DNA from: Theropithecus gelada
Taxonomy: Eukaryota > Chordata > Mammalia > Primates > Cercopithecidae
Assembly: GCF_003255815.1 (NCBI RefSeq)
Contig: NC_037669.1
Location: forward strand, 53,849,801 to 53,913,800
DNA length: 64,000 nucleotides
Direction: 5' to 3'
A model generated the notes under the pieces. That model saw only the letters and a program-made list of their open reading frames with translations. It ran no database searches and was not told the DNA's origin. The position numbers and the translations under genes were made by a program. Positions within the stretch are counted from its first letter, which is position 1. Each line of letters begins with the position of its first letter. Positions 35,550 through 46,402 of this stretch are shown one piece after another.

Positions 35550-35750
35550 GTGCTGACTGGGAGCCTCTCATACACCAGGCTCTGTGCCAGGTGCTGAGAA
35601 GTTCACAATGGATAAGACAGACAAATTCTTTGCTCACATGGAGGTCACTTTCTAAATGGGGATACTAACAATGAACACATCAACAAATAAGCATGAGATT
35701 ACTTCAGACAGCCATCAGCCCTGTGAATAAAACAAGGGCTTTGTTAGGTC
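35550..35750 (-). mobile_element. L2 relic, antisense
   Basis: ACACCAGGCTCTGTGCCAGG, GCTGAGAAGTTCACAATGG and GCTCACATGGAGGTCAC follow antisense L2. Confidence 0.7.
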
Positions 35751-35769
35751 ATAGGGTCTAGGGAGGGAT

Positions 35770-35966
35770 TTATTTATTTATTTTTTTGAGATGGAGTCCT
35801 GCTTTTGTTGCCCAGGCTGGAGTGCAGTGGCACGATCTTGGCTCACTGCAACCTCCACCTCCCTGGTTCAAGCAATTCTCCAGTCTCAGCCTCCCCAGTA
35901 GCTAGGACTACAGGCGCACGCCATCACACCCGGCTAATTTTTGTATTTTTAGTAGAGGTGGGGCTG
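35770..35966 (-). mobile_element. Truncated Alu, antisense
   Basis: TTTTTTTGAGATGGAGTCC, CCCAGGCTGGAGTGCAGTGG and TTTTTAGTAGAGGTGGGG are antisense Alu. The right half is missing because the sequence changes to a MER5-like repeat at about 35967. Confidence 0.92.
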
Positions 35967-36061
35967 GCAACATCCCCCAATTGTAACAATCAAAAAATGT
36001 CTCTAGACATTACCAAATGTCTCCTGGGAGGTAAAGCTTCCTCAGTTGAGACCCATGCTGT
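35967..36061 (-). mobile_element. MER5A-like hAT MITE fragment, antisense
   Basis: Reading the minus strand, GGAGACATTTGGTAATGTCT and AGAGACATTTTTTGATTG match the MER5A core. Only part of the element remains. Confidence 0.75.
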
Positions 36062-36919
36062 AGAGTCAGAACTACTTTACACCCATCCTAATTAAGTCTA
36101 AAGCCAAGCCCTGATGAGATTTACAGGGGAGACAGAGCTTGGAATCCTATCAAGTCCTATTGAGTTAGAGGGGCTTGGGAACAGTCCAGATTTCTACAGA
36201 CCTGCACTAAGAAAACAATGTTGAGCCTACACAAGGTTAAGGTTGTCACCCGGTAATTAAACTACGTAGTATAAAAGATTTTAAAGTAGCTACTATAAAT
36301 ATATAATATAAATACATTCAAATAATTAAAGGAAAATACATTCAAAGAACAATGCCAGAAGGTTGTACGATCCAGGATCCCTTTTATAAAGCTTCCCTGG
36401 TCTGCCATGTGAGAAAGGGAGCAGCGGGGAGCAAGAGGAGGCAGGAACCCACCTTGGAGGTGATTTGATTCTATTCTGTTCACCCGGAGGAGGCCGACTT
36501 GTGCCTCAGTTGTTCAGGCTGCACTTAACTTAGTATGCTGGACCTTGGTAGATACTCCCAAAGTGGGGGACTGACAAACTAAAGCAGATAAGTGAAGAAA
36601 GAATAATCAAATTATAGAATGAACAAATGTCTCAACTTGGGAAGCAGGTGATGAAACCCTGTCCCAAAGTGGAGGTGACAGGCCTCCCTCTCACATTAGG
36701 GGCCAAGTGGAGGCTGACCAGGTTACCACAGAGAAGATTCCTGCGCTGAAGGGAGATTAAAGCTGCCCAAGGCTAAGATTCTAGGATTCTTGCAAAGCTG
36801 TCACATAGCTTTGGGATGCTCAGAGACTCCAGAGCCAGATTGCCAGCTCATGACTGGGCAGGGACAGAGAGAGGTCAGGAAAATCAGACACGACACAGTT
36901 TCAGCACTGCATCCCTTAC

Positions 36920-37015
36920 ACAGCCAAGTCAGACTCACCTGGGTTCAGCTGCTGGCTGTGCAAGCTTCAGCCTCTCAGAGCCTCAGTCCCCTCATTGGTA
37001 AAACCTTTAAGACAT
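36920..37015 (+). mobile_element. Possible MIR relic, sense
   Basis: CTCAGAGCCTCAGTCCCCTC and ATTGGTAAAACC are MIR-like. It runs into the left arm of the inverted repeat at 37010. Confidence 0.5.
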
Positions 37016-37117
37016 AGGCTTATTCTCGTGACTTATAAGATGACGTATAAGGACCTCAGGTCCTATCTTATAGGTCATGAGAATTTTACTTATATAGAGC
37101 ATTTAGCTCCTATGTCT
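37010..37117. repeat. Imperfect inverted repeat (foldback)
   Basis: AGACATAGG (37010-37018) pairs with CCTATGTCT (37109-37117). ATTCTCGTGACTTATAAGAT (37022-37041) pairs with ATCTTATAGGTCATGAGAAT (37065-37084), and AGGACCT (37050-37056) pairs with AGGTCCT (37058-37064). The right arm carries about 24 extra bases and the left arm 8. Confidence 0.85.
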
Positions 37118-37772
37118 AAAATATAATAATTTTCAACTATTTGCTGATTGGATAAATTAAAAGACAAGTTTCTAAAGCACAATACCTGGCATAGAGTCAG
37201 CAATCAATCAATGATAACTAGCATCAGTAGTTTTATGAGTACCCAAGCAGTGTTTCAACCTCCAGGACTGTGGATCGTAAGACACTGCTGAAACAGCCAG
37301 GAATGAAACAAGAAAAGAATAAACATCCACTACCTTTAAATGTGCGCGATGTTAGATCAGTAATGCAACTCTAATTACGGAGGAATTTACCCTCTGACTG
37401 GAAGGAGTGCATCTGTCAGGTCAGTTCCAACCCCAGCACCGCCCTGCACCACTGTTGTCACTGGCTTAATCATGTGTCTGTGTCAAGAGACTGTCATTCC
37501 CTTGAAAATAAGAGCCATGTGTGATGATCTGACTTTACATTCCAGTGCTTGGTATTAGGAACAGTGAAGCTAACCCAGAAACAAATACACTGAAAGGAAA
37601 CCTTGGGGGACTTTCAGTCTCAAGGAGTGGCTCCCACCTCAGTGAGGTTTGCAATATTTTCAAAACCGTATATGATGTCTCTACGTTGACGGCAATACAG
37701 ACATTTTGGTTTGAAAGTCCAGCAGCCAGAAGGCCCAATTTTCTTTGGGTCCTTGCTTAGAATCAGAGTACA

Positions 37773-37791
37773 CTGCCACCAGGTGGCAGCA
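37773..37791 (+). promoter_or_regulatory. CTCF-like motif
   Basis: CTGCCACCAGGTGGCAGCA contains the core CCACCAGGTGGCAG, close to the CTCF consensus and almost palindromic. Occupancy cannot be told from sequence. Confidence 0.4.
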
Positions 37792-38589
37792 ATTCCATGG
37801 TAACAGCTGTGAGGTTCAGCAGGTAGGGTCTTGAACTGGGGTCTTGTTTTCCCTGATTCATCCTTTTGTGGGGTGGGGAGGCAGGGAACATTTGGTGTTC
37901 TGAGGTGCTCTCACAGTGTGGGCATCTTTCATGCCAGCCCCAGAGTTTGGACGCTTTAGCCTCAGGCTCCAGTTCCCTGCACAGAGGAGGTGGATCTGGG
38001 GAACTGGTGCACCAGTGCCCCGGGAAAGCAGACCCCGCCATTTGGATCTGTGACAGGCCTTTCTGTTCTTGCCCTGAAAACACACACTTGAAACACAATG
38101 AAGAGTGAGAGGAGCGGGAATCTGGGGCAGGAACAATATGATTTCTTGCAAGATCCCCTTAGCTCCCCAAAGACTGAAAAGACAGAAAGTAAAAATTTGA
38201 GGGGAGAAAAATGGAGTGGAAGTACTTCACACTTCAGAGAGAACACGGGGCTGACAGTGAAGACGAACAAATGTTTAGAAAGTATAACAGACCACAGAAT
38301 GCAAACTGCTGGGGGACAAAAGCGGCAAGCTGCTGTGTCACTTCCAGTTCTTGACGAGAAACTTAATTTACTGGATCCACAATAAAGGTCCTCGGTTCCA
38401 AGTTCAAAGACCCCCACTTGGGCTGTGGGACCCTGACTCATCCTGCCCAGAGCTGGTGAGGTGGAGGCAAAAATGAGGACTGCCGCTGGTGTTCCAGAGC
38501 CCTTCTGGCTCCCAGGCCCTGGGCTGGGTGCCAGAAGGGAGAAGTGGAGGTGCTCTGGGCCTCATGTGCACACTTGCCCCACTGCCTCC

Positions 38590-38700
38590 TCCCTGTGCAG
38601 CCGATATTCTCACCCACAATGCACAGGTGAGAACCTGGAGCCCAGAGAGGTCAAGGGGCAGGCTGTTGGTCACCTTCTGGCCAGTGGCAGCAGAGTGACT
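38590..38700 (-). mobile_element. Possible MIR relic, antisense
   Basis: CACAATGCACAGGTGAGAAC, CAGAGAGGTCAAGGGGCAG and GGTCACCTTCTGGCCAGTG are diverged MIR blocks. Confidence 0.45.
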
Positions 38701-38844
38701 CCCATTTCCTCCCCTCCACACCAGATCCCACTACACCAAGAATACTTCTTTCTGAAGAGCACACCCACAACTGCAACCATAACACAAAATAACACAGGCT
38801 GTACTAGAAATTGTTCTTCCTTCTGTCTTTCCTTCCTTCGTTTG

Positions 38845-38857
38845 TTTGTTTGTTTGG
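38845..38857 (+). repeat. Short (GTTT)n run
   Basis: TTTGTTTGTTTGTTTGG, about three to four units, in a CTTT-rich stretch. Confidence 0.8.
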
Positions 38858-38864
38858 TCCTTCC

Positions 38865-39110
38865 TTTGACTCATTCAAAAAATATCTCTGAGCACTTCCT
38901 GTGTTGCAGGGACTGTTCCAGGTCTGGAGATTGAACAGGGCGGGTAACAGATACATCCTCCACCCACATGGGGCGTACATCCTAGTGGGTGGAGAACGGT
39001 GATGCAAAATGAATGGTGTCTGCGATGGTGATGAGTGAAAGCCAGGAGGACGGATGAGATGTGCCAGGAGCACGGGGGGTGGTGGTGCGATTTTAAATAA
39101 GGTGGTTGGG
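38865..39110 (-). mobile_element. L2 relic, antisense
   Basis: GACTCATTCAAAAAATATCTC, TGAGCACTTCCTGTGTTGC and GACTGTTCCAGGTCTGG match the antisense L2 3' end. Confidence 0.7.
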
Positions 39111-39923
39111 ACCTTCATTGTGACTGCACTGGTTGGGTGCGCACCCCGTTAGACTTTCAAGCAATTTTCACAGTTCTCTCTCTTGATCAGTGGAGAAGGT
39201 ATTCTCCCCACTTTTGCATAAAGAGCAGGAAAGTAAAATGGCTCCCACGTCTCCAAAGAAGGAGTAGAAATGACTTGCTGTGCCATCTCAGTCCTCAGGT
39301 TTCCCAGCTAAGCTCTTCTCACCCTTTCTGGCTTTACTGGCTGGGAGGGAGGATGAAGGGGCCACCGTGAAGGCAGCCACAGCCACCCGGCTCAACACTT
39401 CATCAGCCTTCATGCAGAATCCCTGCCGCCCGCAAGTGGAGGGGCAGGAACACCCTCCCAGGGAACGTCCTTGTATAAGGCTGGAAGCTGGAGTGCAGAG
39501 CTTTGCACCAGTTGGATGCCCTGTGTCCCCTTTAGAAATGTAAATGACATAGCAAATAGGCATGTCTGAGCCCCTTGTAATCCTGAGGGAAGGGGAGCTG
39601 GGGTCAGTCTGGAATTAATGGAGATCCTGGATCATGGAGGGGCCACAGGGCTAAACTGGGTGCACATGCCCAGGCCCAGTCTTCATGAACCCCACACACG
39701 TTTGCAGAGAAGTAAGCTCTGCTGATAACATGCCATCCCCATGGTTATTACTGGAGCATGATGGCAGGCTGGCCCCTCATGGAGCCACAAGAGACAAGGC
39801 AATTTTGGGGTTCTAACGCAAGGTGCACCAGCTAACAGCCCTCCTGACTTCCCAGTGGACCTTCCCAGGAATTTCCTAGAAAGGCAAGAGAGGGAAAGTG
39901 ACGGTACAAATGCAGCCACTCTA

Positions 39924-40231
39924 TTTTATTTACTTATTTATTTATTTTTGAGACAGAGTCTCGCTCTGTCCTTCAGGCTGGAGTGTAGTGGTACTATCTT
40001 GGCTCCCTGCAATCTCCACCTCCCAGGTTCAAGCAATCCTCCTGCCTCAGCCTCCAGAGTAGCTAGGATTACGGGCATGTGCCATAACACCTGGCTAATT
40101 TTTATATTTTTAGTAGATACGGGGTTTCACCATGTTGGCCAGGCTGGTCTCGAACTCCTGACTTCAAGTGATCCGCCTGCCTCAGCCTCCTAAGGTGCTG
40201 GATTACAGGGGTGAGCCACTGTGTCCAGCCT
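39924..40231 (-). mobile_element. AluS/J-like element, antisense
   Basis: Complete antisense Alu with a (TTTA)n-modified tail at the left. The target-site duplication AAATGCAG(C/T)CACT(C/T)TA lies at 39908-39923 and 40232-40247, two mismatches apart. Confidence 0.93.
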
Positions 40232-41529
40232 AAATGCAGTCACTTTAAGCCCACTCTAATGTATAAAAGGCATAAGTCGTTTACAGGCTCTGGCACTCAG
40301 ATGATTACCAACAAAAATTTGCTACTCCTTCTCAACAAACTGTAAGAATGGAGGAGAACTTCTGGTCTCATCCAACCGCACTTCCCTCTTCCTCTAGGGA
40401 GGGAACCCCAGAAGAGGTGAGACTCCACCCTTACCTATCAGACTGTGTGCTCCCTGGGGACAAGGAGGCTCTTACTCATTCTACATGCTGAGTACCTGTC
40501 ACAGGCACAGGGGAATAACTACCAGTGGAACAAATTAAGGAAGGGTTGCTGGGCTCTGGTGATAGATGAGTGGGACACATGATTGTTGTAATTCCTGCCC
40601 TCCTGGAGTCCACAGACTAGGAAGGACTCCCTGCCAAGTGCTCATTTCATCCCCTCCCGGCCCTCAGTCCACCTGAGCTCATCCTCATCCTCCAAGGGAC
40701 TAGATGGAGCAGCCCTGGGGACCAATGGGGCTCAGAGGCTGGAGACTTGAATGTGTCCTGGAGCTCAGCCTGAGGCCCAGCCCTCTGACTTCCTGCAGGC
40801 TTCTCTTCCTCCCCTAATCATCTCTCCTTCCTATTTCCTATTTCTCCACTTGTAGGAGAGATTTTACTGGCTACAGAGTCACCCCTTTAATTTCTCACAG
40901 CTGCAAGAGGCGCGAATACTACAACTGCTGGATTATCCCAAAGAAACAAAGGTGCCCATACTCCCAAACTAGCCCAACAGCCAGGCCTACAGCTGGGAAC
41001 TTTTCTTCCACTATCTGGGAACTTTTCTTCTTGGTGCAATTTGAAGTGCAGGATCATATCTAGAAGTATAGGAAAACTAAGGATCATTTTCAGAAAACAA
41101 ACAAATAATCCGGACTTGCTAAGAGGGCAACATTACAAAGAGATACAAGATTGAAACTTTCACTGACTTCATGATAAAATACTTCCAGTCGACCCCTCTT
41201 ACTAATCTACTCTCTCTAAATTTGGGAGCTGTGCCTCAGTTGTCTGTAGGGTGACCATGTGGCTATGGAAGTCCTAAGACTAGCTTAGGATGTTTCTCTA
41301 CCCCCACAGCACCATGCCTCAGATGTTGGCCAGCCACCTTCCACCTGCACTACATTTGTCATGTCCATGTTTGTTTTAATAATTTTTTAACATTTGCCTT
41401 TAAATTAGCCTCACTTTTAATCGTATACATGGCATATATATGTCCAATGAGCTCCAGTGCTCATTGAAGCATTTCCTTTGAGAGCCATGTCAGCACACAG
41501 AAAGTTTCAAACGTTGGAGCGTTTAGGGA

Positions 41530-41600
41530 TACTCAATCTGTATATATATGTATGTATGTATATATGTGTGTGTATGAGATCATACATATCATATATATAG
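41530..41600 (+). repeat. TATG/TA-rich low-complexity tract
   Basis: TGTATATATATGTATGTATG is followed by GTGTGTGTATGAG and CATATATATAG. It is an imperfect tract. Confidence 0.8.
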
Positions 41601-41800
41601 CTTCATTCTAGCAATAATAGCAATAAAGCCATGGTTTTGATATGGTTTATGTCCTGGTTTTATTCCTAATGCTTATTAACATACATACATAATTGAAAAG
41701 AAAAAACATTTCTCCATGACTGGGCCATCAAATGACTCCACCTTCAAGGCCATCTGCTGGGGCAGGCAAGTGCAACGTGTGACTGAGGGAGGAGGGGACA

Positions 41801-41819
41801 AGGCCCCCTAGAGGCTAGG
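41801..41819 (-). promoter_or_regulatory. Weaker CTCF-like motif
   Basis: AGGCCCCCTAGAGGCTAG on the plus strand is close to the reverse-complement CTCF core GCCCCCTnGTGGC. Confidence 0.25.
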
Positions 41820-42217
41820 GGCCTTACTTAAGGTCATATCACCACTGCAGGAGAACAGGAATGGAAACCAGTGCTTCCTGCTTCTTCATGGGCTGGGTAT
41901 CCACAAATGGGGACAGTTGGAATCAGGCCACATTGGGCTTCTTCCTACAGCATACCCCAGCTTCCAAAAATCACCAACATACATGGGGTTTTGTTTTTCT
42001 TTCCCTCTTGGGGTCGCTATCCTTATTTATGCCACAGAAAATCAGCAGTTGCTTTTTGGGGACATAGTTGCTTTTGGGACACACACAAACACACACGCAC
42101 GCTTCCTAGCCATCACTGATAGAGAATCAAAAAACATTACAGCTCACGGATTTGGTGATCTGGAGGTCATTAGACTTTTTATTAAAGAGAACCTTCTCGT
42201 GAAAAATGAAAATAGCC

Positions 42218-43400
42218 CTTATTCCTATCATTCAACAAACATTTAAGGAACACCTACTGTGTATCAGGCATTGAGCTCATCAGGGACTAAGGATACAATG
42301 GTAGGAAAGGCAGATACAGACCTTGCTCCCAAGCTGCCATCTCAGCCAGTGGCCACCCTGTGGAAAATTGTCAATGCCTACAATAATCTCTGACACAGAG
42401 TAGGCACTCGGAAAATATCTGTTCAACAATAAATGGACATTGAACAAATAAAGATCACACACAATTATATATACACACAAATATTTTACTGTAAATATAT
42501 AGGATATGTAGGTGCTTTGGAAAATAAGTATTGGGTGCTGGGGGGTGGTGCATGGTTGAGCAGTCAGAAAAGACTTGCCTGAGAAAGTGATGTTTAAACT
42601 AAGTCCTAAAGGATGGGTGGTCTGGGCACGGTGGATCACACCTGTAATCCCAGCACTTTGGAAGGCCAAGGTGGGTGGATCACGAGCTCAGGAGTTCAAG
42701 ACCAGCCCGGCCAACATGGCAAAACCCCACCTCTACTATAAAAAAAAAAAAAATACAAAAATTAGCCAGGTGTGGTGGCGCACACCTGTAATCCCAGCTA
42801 CTCGGGAGGCTGAGGAGGAGAATTGCTTGAATCTGGGAGGTGGAGGTTGCAGTGAGCCGAGATCGCACCATTGCACTCTAGCTTAGATGACAGAACAAGA
42901 CCCCATCTCAAAAAAAAAAAAAAAAAAGGATGAGTGGATGGTGGCTCAGCCAAGGTGGGGAAGGCGGGTCTGGGGAAGAAAGAAGGAGTGTTTCCAGCAG
43001 AGAAACAGCATGTGTGAAGGCCCTGAGTTAGAAAGGCCATGTCTTCTGGAGGCCCAGAGAGGAGGCCAATATCTGGAATGAGCTGAAAGAGGGGGAAAAC
43101 GGTAGGGGATGCAGCCAGGAGGCAGCTCACAGAGGACAGTGGGGACCCCACCATTTGGATCTTGTGCCGAAGACCACAGGGAATCCCAGGAGGGATTTAA
43201 GCAAAAGAGGTGCCCATCGAATTTACATCTCAAAAAGATCCCTCTGTTGCTGGGTGGGGAGTGGCCTAGATGGTCAAGGAGCCGTTTCCGGATGACCAGT
43301 TAGGGGGCTGCTACAGTTTTCACGTGGGAGATGGTGGTGGCCCGGACTAGGCTGGTGGCAGCAGGGGTGGAGAGCAATAAGGACGGAGCCGGGGGTCAGG
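42218..43400 (-). mobile_element. L2 LINE relic, antisense, split by an Alu
   Basis: The left part has CATTCAACAAACATTTAAGG, CCTACTGTGTATCAGGC and GGATACAATGGTAGG. The right part (42938-43400) has GTGTGAAGGCCCTGAG, GGATTTAAGCAAAAGAGG and AAAAAGATCCCTCTG. Together they form one old L2. Confidence 0.75.
42621..42924 (+). mobile_element. AluS/J-like element inside the L2
   Basis: Alu with an expanded A-run in the middle linker and a 17-base A-tail. Duplicated flanks AAAGGATG(G/A)GTGG lie at 42608-42620 and 42925-42937. Confidence 0.92.
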
Positions 43401-43456
43401 TGGAGTGGGGCCCATCAGCCCCTGCTCACACGCCCCTGAGGGTACTCCAGTGCACT

Positions 43457-44275
43457 GTCAGCAAACTTTTTCTAGAAAGAGCCAAGCAGTAAACACTTGA
43501 GATTTTGCAGGCCTGTAGGAAAGAGTCAACAGAGCAGGCCCAATGTCGCTCCAAAGTTGGGCCCATTTGTAGTGTTGGCTCTTGCCTGGTGTCTGGGAAT
43601 TGGGCTTTTAGGATGCTCCCTGTGGTACTAAGTGACATGGTTGTTTTGTATGCCTGGAACACTGAATCCCATAAAGGCTGCCTGCTTAGACCATTTGTAC
43701 AGCAATGTGATTTCTGGTAAACGCCTGTGTTTCCTCTGACAGTCTGGAAGTCAGAGGGTTGTGGCTGATCATGGAGGCAGGGAGTACCTGTGCAGTAATA
43801 AAACACCTTCACTAAAAACCTGGACTCTGCATTGCAGGAAGGCTTCTCTGGGCAGAAACCCTGCATGCATGCTGCCACATTTCCTTGCTGGAGGAAGGAA
43901 CACAGTCTGCATACCTGCTCCAGACAGGAGGGAGGGAAAGTGAGAAACCTGTGTATGGATTCCTCCACATTCTGCCTGGTGACTGTCTTTGTCTTACTGA
44001 TGATAGAAACAAACCACATCCATGAGTATAACTGCTTCTGTGTCCTGTGAATCCTTCTAAATTACCAAATATGTAGGTAATCTTGGGACCACCCCCCGAC
44101 ACAGAGGTCCACAGGGTTTCTGTCTCAACTACTCAACTCTACCTTTGAGTGCTAGAACAGCCATGGACAATAATATGTAAACAAATAACAGGCTGTGTTC
44201 CAATAAAACATTATTTATAAAAATGGACAGAAGGCTGGATGTGGCCTAGAGGCCAGAGTTTGCCAGCCTATGCTC
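43457..44275 (+). mobile_element. hAT-type MITE split by an LTR
   Basis: The left end is CAGCAAACTTTTTCTAGAAAG with TTTTGCAGGCC at 43504-43514. The right part resumes at about 44106 with GTCCACAGGGTTTCTGTC, CAACTACTCAACTCTACC, CAATAAAACATTATTTA and the closing GAGTTTGCCAGCC. The order is that of a familiar mammalian MITE whose MER number I do not recall. Confidence 0.8.
43515..44105 (+). mobile_element. ERVL-like solo LTR (possibly LTR33)
   Basis: About 590 bp inserted in the MITE. GTAGTGTTGGCTCTTGCC, GACATGGTTGTTTTGTATGC and GCAATGTGATTTCTGG recall LTR33-type sequence, and AGTAATAAAACACC could be its polyadenylation region. The exact ends and target duplication are not resolved. The 197-codon minus-strand frame over it is not a gene. 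Confidence 0.5.
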
Positions 44276-44299
44276 ATGGAAAAGCAGGGACTCTCCAAA

Positions 44300-44450
44300 T
44301 CCATTTTGAAAACTCTTTCATGTCACCAGTGGAGAAACTGAGGCCCAGAAAGAGGGAAGGGAGAAGGAACTTGTCCACGGTCACTCAGGATCCATGGCAG
44401 AACCAGGAGAACCCAAGTCCCAACTCTCAGACCAATGTGCTCTCCACTAC
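44300..44450 (-). mobile_element. MIR SINE, antisense
   Basis: GGAGAAACTGAGGCCCAG, TTGTCCACGGTCACTCAGG and GCAGAACCAGGAGAACCC are antisense MIR blocks. Confidence 0.75.
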
Positions 44451-44524
44451 TTAATACTGGCTGGTGGCCAGGGCCTAAAAGGAAGGAGATGGTAGAAAAT
44501 GGCCTGGCCTGACTCACTTCTGTG

Positions 44525-44530
<6 letters not shown>

Positions 44531-44613
<83 letters not shown>
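44531..44613 (+). repeat. Compound (CT)20 (GT)n microsatellite
   Basis: Exactly twenty CT units (44531-44570) are followed by about twenty-one GT units to 44613 with one GC interruption at 44587-44588. Confidence 0.97.
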
Positions 44614-45384
44614 CAGGGCTCTGAAGTTTTAGGTGCCACCTGGATTTTCCCAAACTTTTTTGATTATAAGAATCGCCTCTGAGGGTTCTTAGTAATATGG
44701 ATGCCCAGGTGCCATCACAGACCCACTGCAACTGGATCTCCAGGAGTAGAGCCTGGAATCAGCATTTTTAACCAGTTCCGAGGTATTCGGATGATCAGCC
44801 AGATCTGGAAACTCTGGGTGACACTCAGTGGCTCTTGAATGACTACCAGGAAAAAAGAAGCCCATAAGCAGAGGAGAGAAGGGGAAATCTGTCTTGGATC
44901 AAGGCAGAATGCATGGCCATCATAAAAACAGACCGACCAGTGGTTTGTAGAATATGTTCTCCAAAACTGCTCCTTCAACTGAGCCTTTGCCATCAGAGAT
45001 CAGGAACTGGCAAAGCCAACATTTGAAGCTAATTTCCTTCTTCCCAGGGATTCTGCCTGCAATTCAGAATGCCATGCAGGTGCCTAGGGGTATCCTCAGC
45101 CTCAAGGCCCTGCAAGGCATGGCAAACTGAGACAAAAATGAGCTCACCTCCCACTCCGCCCACCATGATGAGGGGCTTCTGAGCTGCACTAACCATCCCC
45201 CCAACAAATGCTTCCCCCTCAAGCTCCCCTAACAGGAGGTGGCTGGAAGCCACAGATCGCAGACTTGAAATTTCCTGCAAGCCTCATTTCCTGTTTGGAA
45301 ACTGTACTGATTCCATGTGTTCTGTGTTTTAATAGAAAAATTAGTGCCTGCTCGCCCGCTCAAATGTCTTTGATTAAGTTACTT

Positions 45385-45540
45385 CACACACTAGAATGAC
45401 CTAGAGGCCTTTAAAAGATACTGACACCTGCAACCAGAGAGTTCATTTTAATTGGTCTGGGTTGTGCTCTGGGAATTCACGTTTTCAAAAGCTCCCCAAG
45501 AGCTTCTGACATGTAGTTGAGGTTGAGAACCACCGGGCTT
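45385..45540 (+). mobile_element. hAT-type MITE fragment (MER33/MER5-like)
   Basis: CACTAGAATGACCTAGAGGC, AAAGCTCCCCAAGAGC and the closing GGTTGAGAACCACC follow the layout of a Charlie-type MITE with a 3' TIR. Confidence 0.6.
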
Positions 45541-45789
45541 GTGAGATGTTCTGGTTTTATCTGTTTAATATAGTCCAGGGCACACCACCACGTGCCCACT
45601 TAGAGAACCTTAGGCACAATTACTACTCACCACTCAGAACAACAAATGCCTTACCAAAGACAACTGATAGCTTAGCCAGTTTCTCCAACTCTTTTTTTTA
45701 CTATGAGCTACTCCCACAAAGAAAATCAATCACGAACAAAGACCCAGTTTCTCTCACCGAGAGGTACTACTGCAGAGATCTGTGATTTG

Positions 45790-46165
45790 GGGTAGAAATG
45801 TTTTTTTGTTGTTTTTTTAATTTTTAGTTAACTTCTAACTGAAATGTAGTATTTGTTTCAATTTTAGATGCAGGCAACAAACTGCAGTCCTGTTAGCAAT
45901 AGAAATTCCAGATGTTTTCATATCATGGTATAGCTATCTTGAAACGTCACTTAGGCTCATTGCTGCTTTAAAGTCACAGTAGTCGTCAGACTTGCTGCTG
46001 GATCTGGCTATGTAATGTCCTCATTTTAAAATGTACATCTATCCCCATGTCACAAATTGGTCTGTTTAAAATGTTTTGGTAACGGTATTTTAAAATATTT
46101 GATTTCCTACGTATTAAATTTATGCATTTAAAATTATTCTGGGAAAGAGTTCACAGGCTTTCCAC
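45790..46165. repeat. Unassigned ancient AT-rich repeat
   Basis: TATTAAATTTATGCATTTAAAATTATTCTGGG-like sequence followed by AGAGTTCACAGGCTTTCC resembles a common mammalian repeat end. It stops about 100 bp short of the TM5 exon. The family is uncertain. Confidence 0.35.
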
Positions 46166-46267
46166 TGTTCAACCAGCTGTTGAATCCCAGTGGCCAGTGG
46201 CAGGGGCTCTGCAGAAGGCTTCCCAGTGGTGGTGGTTGATGCTGCACATTGAGCAAGCGACTCTTAC

Positions 46268-46402
46268 CTGTGGGTCGGAGAGCCGGGAGAGGTCAGGGTA
46301 CAAGTAGAACTTGATGCCCTCCGAGGCCCCAGGCAATGTGACCCCTCGTATCAGGAGGATCAGCAGCATGATGTAGGGGAATGTTGCGGTCACGTATACA
46401 AC
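46268..46402 (-). CDS. SLC6A11: SLC6A11 (GAT-3) internal exon encoding TM5 and start of extracellular loop 3
   Basis: The exon reads on the minus strand as 45 whole codons (135 nt, phase 0 at both ends), beginning VVYVTATFPYIM and ending YPDLSRLSDPQ. It has an AG acceptor at 46404-46403 and a CAG|GTAAG donor at 46268-46263. The hydrophobic stretch FPYIMLLILLIRG is TM5 of the SLC6 sodium- and chloride-coupled transporters, followed by the TLPGA motif that opens the next extracellular loop. The 135-nt length and phase match the equivalent exon of other GABA transporters. The sequence agrees with what I remember of GAT-3 better than with GAT-1, GAT-2, BGT-1 or TauT, so the paralogue call rests on memory. 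The protein takes up GABA at the plasma membrane, mainly of astrocytes. The next exon in the transcript is 10410-10307. Skipping this exon would keep the frame but delete TM5. Confidence 0.95.

Noticed and set aside
35196..35668. His/Pro/Ser-rich and Trp/Met/Asp-rich frames on both strands
   Set aside because: Products of the (ATCC)n array.
37962..38441. 159-codon minus-strand frame
   Set aside because: Same strand as SLC6A11, but no SLC6 similarity and no acceptor and donor in the right phase. Probably chance.
43426..44019. 197-codon minus-strand frame
   Set aside because: It crosses the hAT/LTR junction, so it cannot be an ancestral coding unit, and it has no recognisable domain.
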